Shown one piece after another: positions 60,096 to 64,000 of a DNA stretch of 64,000 nt. Every line of letters begins with the position of its first letter. Position 1 is the stretch's first letter. The stretch covers positions 20,966,882 to 21,030,881 of the forward strand of contig CM049317.1 in assembly GCA_026874595.1 (NCBI GenBank). Direction: 5' to 3'. The stretch is from Sipunculus nudus. Taxonomy: Eukaryota > Annelida > Sipuncula > Golfingiida > Sipunculidae. The notes below the pieces were generated by a model. That model was given only the letters and a program-made list of their open reading frames with translations, searched no databases and was not told the DNA's origin. The position numbers and the translations under genes were made by a program.

Positions 60096-60676
60096 GTTTT
60101 GAATATGTGAAGAAAATGTCATTATAAGCTGGACATAATGGCAAATCGAATAATTTTCAATGTTTTATCACTGAAAAAATGAAGAAATATTAGGGGAACC
60201 ATATATGTTACCCATGTTCTATAGCGATCCTGCTATTGCAGAGTTTAAAGGGAGATTGGTCTACCTAATGACTAGAATAGACATTATATATATATATATA
60301 TAAAAATATATAGTGTGTGTGTATGTGTGTGTTTGTAGACCTTTAACAGTTCAGCTTATGCGAGTTACACTTACATATAAATATATTGCACTTAAACATG
60401 CACCAGCTAGATATCACTATAAATAATACACTTAATGTTCAACAACAAGTTGGACTTCGGCACCTGTGTAGGCTGTGTACATTCAATATATTTTTATCTC
60501 CTCAAGGTGAACTTAACATAGGGACAGTATCTACATGGTACACAGCTTGAATATAAAGACAAAAAACTACTTATTGATAATACAATCATTAAAAACTTAC
60601 CTCCATTCACCAAGTTGAGACAAAATAAAAGTTGTAAGAACAGAAACCGGAAGCACACGGTCACGGATGTGAACAT
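47339..60676 (-). CDS. Gene C: type I membrane receptor with two CTLDs and a repeat-expanded cytosolic tail
   Basis: Twelve minus-strand coding exons: 60601-60676, 59773-59997, 55181-55300, 54324-54593, 52877-53020, 51663-51781, 50828-51103, 50351-50500, 49964-50152, 49383-49448, 48974-49033, 47339-48820. One frame of 1058 codons results, with GT-AG splice sites and the same phases as gene A. Exons 1-6 sum to 954 nt in both A and C. The layout is signal peptide, CTLD1, CTLD2, stalk and transmembrane helix, unassigned cytosolic module, two small phase-0 exons, then a 493-codon tail. The tail is twice as long as in A because a 384-nt unit is present three times. No stop or frameshift seen. Introns 2 to 5 carry a LINE and family R repeats. 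Confidence 0.82.
48974..49033 (-). CDS. Gene C exon 11: single 60-nt exon
   Basis: RRGSFTWSVSNKEHHDSTAL, phase 0, homologous to both exons 11 and 12 of gene A. Confidence 0.72.
49383..51103 (-). CDS. Gene C exons 7-10: conserved cytosolic module
   Basis: Exon 7 (50828-51103, 92 codons), exon 8 (50351-50500, 50), exon 9 (49964-50152, 63), exon 10 (49383-49448, 22). Shared signatures are NPYLSL, SGRSVHEEITLEI, VMLRKDLHVNMPE, AQFII and IKFSWKK. Family unknown. The exon 8 acceptor (CATGAAG) is weak compared with gene A. A partial second copy of the exon 8 end lies just downstream (50210-50295). Confidence 0.75.
50210..50378. repeat. About 85-bp tandem duplication of the exon 8 end and donor
   Basis: TATGTCGTCTTTGAAACAAG then the GGAATCATACCTTGATCTTAG tract and CCTTTAATTTGCATTTCA appear twice in direct order with an 85-bp offset. 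The distal copy holds the end of exon 8 and a duplicate splice donor but no upstream exon part. Confidence 0.8.
51663..51781 (-). CDS. Gene C exon 6: stalk and transmembrane helix
   Basis: DTVPSPTATTN stalk, then AIIIVVITCVAVLTLVGICL and FMRFSQ. Two codons shorter than in A, same phases. Confidence 0.88.
52877..54593 (-). CDS. Gene C exons 4-5: CTLD2
   Basis: Exon 4 (54324-54593) encodes NISCASYPVNPNDC, WYEARHKCRKLGMDLA and LWVGLRK. Exon 5 (52877-53020) encodes RWAPGQPRHTGNCSII and SWRTADCSLKKPALC. As in A, QPR replaces QPD and WRT replaces WND. By eye exon 4 differs from A at about 45 of 270 bases but exon 5 at about 5 of 144. Confidence 0.85.
53060..54080. other. Gene C intron 4: no exon seen
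   Basis: No domain-bearing frame. The middle part (53380-54050) has no counterpart in gene A intron 4 and may be a further insertion that I cannot classify. Confidence 0.45.
54080..54308 (+). repeat. Family R fragment in gene C intron 4, orthologous in position to 13730-13992
   Basis: Landmarks TTCTAGGTCCAAC, ACGATTTGT, CGGACAGCGGACAAAGGGTG and the terminus AAGTCAGCTGAGAT. It ends about 14 bases from the exon 4 donor. Confidence 0.65.
55181..59997 (-). CDS. Gene C exons 2-3: CTLD1
   Basis: Exon 2 (59773-59997) encodes TWTEAESKCLELGPGSSVPV, the WIGL-like AWLGLRR and WMWLDE. Exon 3 (55181-55300) encodes QNWKPFMICG and DNCTIDRYGYIC. Exon 2 differs widely from A, while exon 3 differs at about 6 of 120 bases by eye. 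The calcium motifs are absent. The intervening 4.5-kb intron holds R repeats and a LINE. Confidence 0.82.
55370..56822 (+). repeat. Family R repeat cluster in gene C intron 2
   Basis: Several units with GGTG(G/C)(T/C)GCCAC boxes (for example 56501-56510), CATGATCA(A/C) tracts, AGGTCACAGTGACCTAATTT and the terminus TTTCAGACAGCTGAGCTCC at 56804-56822. Gene A intron 2 lacks it. Confidence 0.65.
57078..59158 (+). mobile_element. 5'-truncated, decayed non-LTR retrotransposon (LINE) in gene C intron 2
   Basis: Reverse-transcriptase remnants in several frames: a region before the RT domain (YASYKTAKKMYRSACYHAVN near 57145-57210), an RT core with GCPVYTC and AFFSVPHAVLF (57780-57936), then LTSPYLFKLFNQDLI (58030-58080) and a catalytic box reading CYAENLTLAS where active RTs have Y-A-D-D (58143-58170). 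The lost catalytic Asp residues, stops and frameshifts mark it as dead. It ends in a TTA microsatellite (59117-59156), typical of LINE 3' tails. Flanking DNA on both sides matches contiguous gene A intron 2 sequence near 15905. Confidence 0.75.
59117..59156. repeat. (TTA)n microsatellite, 3' tail of the LINE
   Basis: About 13 units at the end of the LINE remnant. Confidence 0.85.
60060..60092. repeat. TA microsatellite, gene C intron 1
   Basis: About 16 units; a shorter TA tract lies at 60283-60302. Confidence 0.85.
60601..60676 (-). CDS. Gene C exon 1: signal peptide
   Basis: MFTSVTVCFRFLFLQLLFCL then NLVNG and the donor GTAAGT. 76 nt. The second Met of A and B is Val here, which favours the first ATG as the true start in all three genes. 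Confidence 0.85.
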
Positions 60677-60684
60677 TTTGTCTC

Positions 60685-60805
60685 CAATGAACGTCCTTAG
60701 AGTGTGGTATGTCACAATGAAGGCTTACATTACGCGTGCTCTGTAGACCATGGTTTTCATATGGTTTTACGCTGAAGTGATATATGTCTTTATATGACAC
60801 TGAAC
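60685..60805 (-). promoter_or_regulatory. Candidate core promoter of gene C
   Basis: Minus-strand TATAAAG (60788-60794) about 115 bases upstream of the ATG, then CACTTCAGCGTAAAACCATATG-like sequence shared with A and B. Confidence 0.5.
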
Positions 60806-61227
60806 AAGAGGTCAAGCACCTTTACAGGTCCTTCAAGGTATAATGAGGACTATGTCAGGTTACTAAATGTTAACACCTTATCTTATGGACTTGACTAACG
60901 ACATTTCACAGGTTACTGGGTATTGCATCTATTCTTATACTGCTATTACGTCATATAGGCCTTGTGCAGAAGTTTTTAATTATAAAGTACCACACGATTG
61001 TAGCGATTTACATGCTTTTAATATTCAACAAAATTGGACTTATCTATATATTCCATAAATATTTCTACCCCATTCTGGATATAAGTTTTATTTGGCCAAC
61101 ATCCTCTATAAATGGACAAAGGCATACAAATCTTGTATATTTTGCAGTACCCTTTAATATCACCTTGAGTTTGTTATATGACAGAACATATATCACTGTA
61201 TGTAGCTACTGGAGTCATTCTCTTTTT

Positions 61228-61268
61228 CAATTCTCTCTCTCTCTCTCACTCTCTCTCTCTCTCTATCT
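61228..61268. repeat. (CT)n tract upstream of gene C
   Basis: CT repeats followed by a TTCTGTTTCACTCTCA tract, as upstream of A and B, but the CGAT units are missing. Confidence 0.75.
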
Positions 61269-61460
61269 CGTGTTCTGTTTCACTCTCATTCTTTAAGCGG
61301 AGCATCCTCACAGTTTCCCCACTGTGAGCATCTGAAACAAGGTATCTTGGACGTTGTCAGTCCTAACCCTATAATATACTAGCTTCACAGTGAGAGCCTA
61401 CATTTTTTCGAACACCGTCACATTTATATTCATTTAATTTAATACATAAATCATGTAAAT

Positions 61461-61465
<5 letters not shown>

Positions 61466-61500
<35 letters not shown>
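61466..61500. repeat. TA microsatellite, gene C 5' flank
   Basis: About 16 TA units. Confidence 0.85.
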
Positions 61501-61504
<4 letters not shown>

Positions 61505-62349
61505 ACTTTACTTTTAGCTAAGATATACCTGACAAAACGTAGATACGCCAATTTTATCTCTTAAGGAACATGGACGTTATATAAGGTTATGACAGCCGTT
61601 TAAAATTAAACGCCCGTTTCATATTGGCCTAGAAATCATGTTTTCTGCCTGGAGGGTGAACAATGACCACACAAACAAAAGGACGATCAGTTCTATGTGA
61701 ACAGAAAAGATAACAGGAAGATTTTAAATTGATATAGATATAAACTGGGAGAACAACTTTAAACTCGTAGAAAATCCTCCAATTACTCTGCAAGCCTCAG
61801 CCAACCGACACCATAACCTTTTACTGTTAAAGTAAGGGATTTTCTAAGGCTTATAAGGGAGAGACGAACTTATTGCACACCAATAAACCCTAGTCAATTT
61901 TCAAAGATGGCAGGGGCATAAATATAAGGAAGGATGGGGGTTTATTTACAACCACTTATTAACAAAGGGGGTATGGTCAATGTTATCATCCCCTGCTATT
62001 CAGAGAATAATATTTATATATGGGAAATGAAATGGGAGTTAACTGTGAAATATCATACGTTATATCTATACATTGTTTAGAATCAAAATACACTGAAACC
62101 ATGTAATACATGAACTTCCTTATACCTTATATACTTAATTGTAGATCCTTACACTTAAATGTAATATATTTGAAATGTGTCACACAGACAATAAAAGACT
62201 GCTGTGTAAGGACAGTGTCCCAATGTCTCCATCGTAAAAGAAAATTCGGATTCGGCTTTTCCATTTTTGCATAGTTGACAGCAGAAACAGGTGAGCTTTT
62301 CCACATAAGGAAACTGAATGCATGCATATTGCGTGTATTCAAATAATAT

Positions 62350-64000
62350 ATAAAATTAGGCTTGGAAGATGCAATTGACCTTTCCGACGCTTGGCCCTAA
62401 GCCCCGACAACGGTTGCTTAGTCCCACATTTGTCCAAGCGGGCGCATGTACTTAGTACACGAGAACATGGCATGGCGGCAAGCCGCGACTCGCTTGCACA
62501 TACATATCCCTGAGAACATATATTATTAGTTTTGCCAGGACAAGTCATCTTGTCACAGAACACTTAAAAGAGAGAATCAGAGATGTGTGCATGATCAGAT
62601 GATGTCAAAATGTTGGAAAAACATCAGGAGCGATGCCGTCTGCGTGAGAGCCCCGGTGCTGCATGGCGCTCTGAATGGAAATATTGAACGCCGGAATCTT
62701 TAGTTCGAGCGAGAGGACGACATATTAGCTGAGTCATATATCACCTGTAGAACAGGGTAAGATTTACCTACATTATTCACATTTTCTTTCAAATATAATA
62801 TTCATTTGTCGATGATGACGGCGAGTTATACTGACAGTTCGGCATGAAAACCCATACCGGTAATATGACAGACCTCGATGTTGTTTGTAAACAAAGTGAT
62901 GCCATGTGACTAGCGGCCCAATGTGAAAACATGCCCGTTAAACGAAAAAGGAATGGGTTTAATGTGCTGTTTTTGCCATAAAATTTTATTATAAAATAAA
63001 ATGGGCGTACATTTTTTAATTAACCGATTTTTTGCCCCTGCACTATAGCTCTGTAGCTACTGACGTGTAACCCCATCACTTGCTGATTTATTACTGTGCC
63101 AAATAATAGAGAGAAAAAAAGAAACTGGTTTTAAAGTTTATTTCCTTATTAATGACTGGACTGATGACCTCTAATGGCGATATCAGATGTTTTTATATAA
63201 TATACCGTGACGCACACAGCCTGAACACAAATACTATATTGCTTGATTACCAAGTAATGGGTTAACATTTTTTTCCTCACAGAAACTAGGCTGACATACT
63301 TGATGCCAGTGCATATTCATTTCATTTTCCTTGCTTTTAATTAACTGTGTGGTATTTACCAGAAATTCATTCTATCATTATGATGATGAAAATATGTAAT
63401 GTAAAAATCAGATATAACCATATGTATTACCATGCATGATGCTAGTCCTTCAATTTTATTGTTATAAAACTGAAATATATGCTTGTATACCCAAATACGT
63501 GCAGCTGCAACAATAAAAAAACAAACCCAGAGAGAAATGGATGTAGGAATCTGAACTTGCCTCATGCCTCTGATGGCACAGTACCCAGTATTCTTACGAG
63601 GCTTACAGTGACATACAACCAGAAGACCTGCAACACAAATGCCAATTTCTAATGATACTTAAATTATACTCAAGACCAAACATATGTGACATGTTTATTT
63701 TGTAAACATCAGTGATACACCGTCATATAAATGTTGATGTATAAGTGTATTGGCGTACACAGACTTATGAAAGGAGAATAAAAATTATGAATCTTGGTTT
63801 TTCTCTGTGTATTAATTGCTGATTCAGAATAAGTTAATGTGTTTGTTGTAAGTCTTTTCTCTTCAATAAACTTTTAAATCTGGGGTGTATGTTCAAGTTT
63901 GTGACAATCTGAAATGTTAAATTAGAGACCAGCATGTATCCTCATTATAGAGATTCTCTAAATATTCAGACTCCCAGCATCTAACTTTCCTTTTGTGGAA
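62350..64000. other. Sequence beyond the duplicated unit; no gene recognised
   Basis: Short frames only (62339-62563, 63356-63565), none with a domain, and no CTLD exon on either strand. Any fourth gene copy would have to lie beyond the window. Confidence 0.5.

Larger units (their letters stand above)
60677..62350. repeat. 5' flank of gene C, duplicated with the gene B 5' flank
   Basis: Aligns with 41279-42360. Landmarks are the promoter block, the CT tract, ATTCA(G/A)A(G/T)AATAATATTTAT, TGTAATATATTTGAAATGTGTC (62158; 42130) and AAATTCGGATTCGGCTTTT-like sequence. Similarity stops near 62350. Confidence 0.65.

Noticed and set aside
62339-62563. Cys-rich minus-strand frame of 74 codons
   Set aside because: No signal peptide, no regular cysteine spacing and no paralogue in the array; compatible with chance in a GC-richer patch.

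Overview
The window looks like a piece of an AT-rich animal genome, most likely a lophotrochozoan and probably a mollusc. The reasons are GT-AG introns, C-type lectin-like domains (CTLDs), a decayed LINE, tRNA-derived SINEs, long TA microsatellites and a high-copy interspersed repeat. The taxon is inferred, not shown. I see no prokaryotic gene organisation and no CRISPR array.  The main content is a tandem array of three related genes, all on the minus strand: gene A (8338-18032), gene B (25284-41278) and gene C (47339-60676). Each reads as a type I membrane receptor: a signal-peptide exon, CTLD1 split over two exons, CTLD2 split over two or three exons, a Thr/Pro-rich stalk with one transmembrane helix, then a long cytosolic region. 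That region starts with a conserved module on phase-0 exons (7-9) that I cannot assign to a known family, and ends in a charged, apparently disordered tail. I built the exons from paralogue alignment, splice sites and phase. A (831 aa) and C (1058 aa) are intact on paper. B is the divergent middle copy. It has an extra intron inside CTLD2, lacks one CTLD2 cysteine, carries an in-frame TAA just after the membrane segment, and has a different 3' end with an IYEEI motif.  Layout: 1-172 is the end of an unrelated plus-strand coding region; 173-6430 is repeat-rich intergenic DNA; 6430-18032 is gene A with its 3' flank; 18033-24000 is A's promoter and 5' flank, interrupted by a 3-kb repeat insertion; 24000-41278 is B with its 3' flank; 41279-45700 is B's 5' flank; 45700-60676 is C with its 3' flank; 60677-62350 is C's 5' flank; 62350-64000 has no recognisable gene. 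The 5' flank, promoter and 3' flank are duplicated along with the genes, so one copy can be used as an empty-site control for insertions in another.  The most interesting points are the unassigned cytosolic module, growth of the tail by a 128-residue repeat (three copies in C, one in A, none in B), uneven divergence of CTLD halves between A and C, and the structural decay or remodelling of B. All coordinates are read by hand from the sequence; expression, splicing and function are untested.
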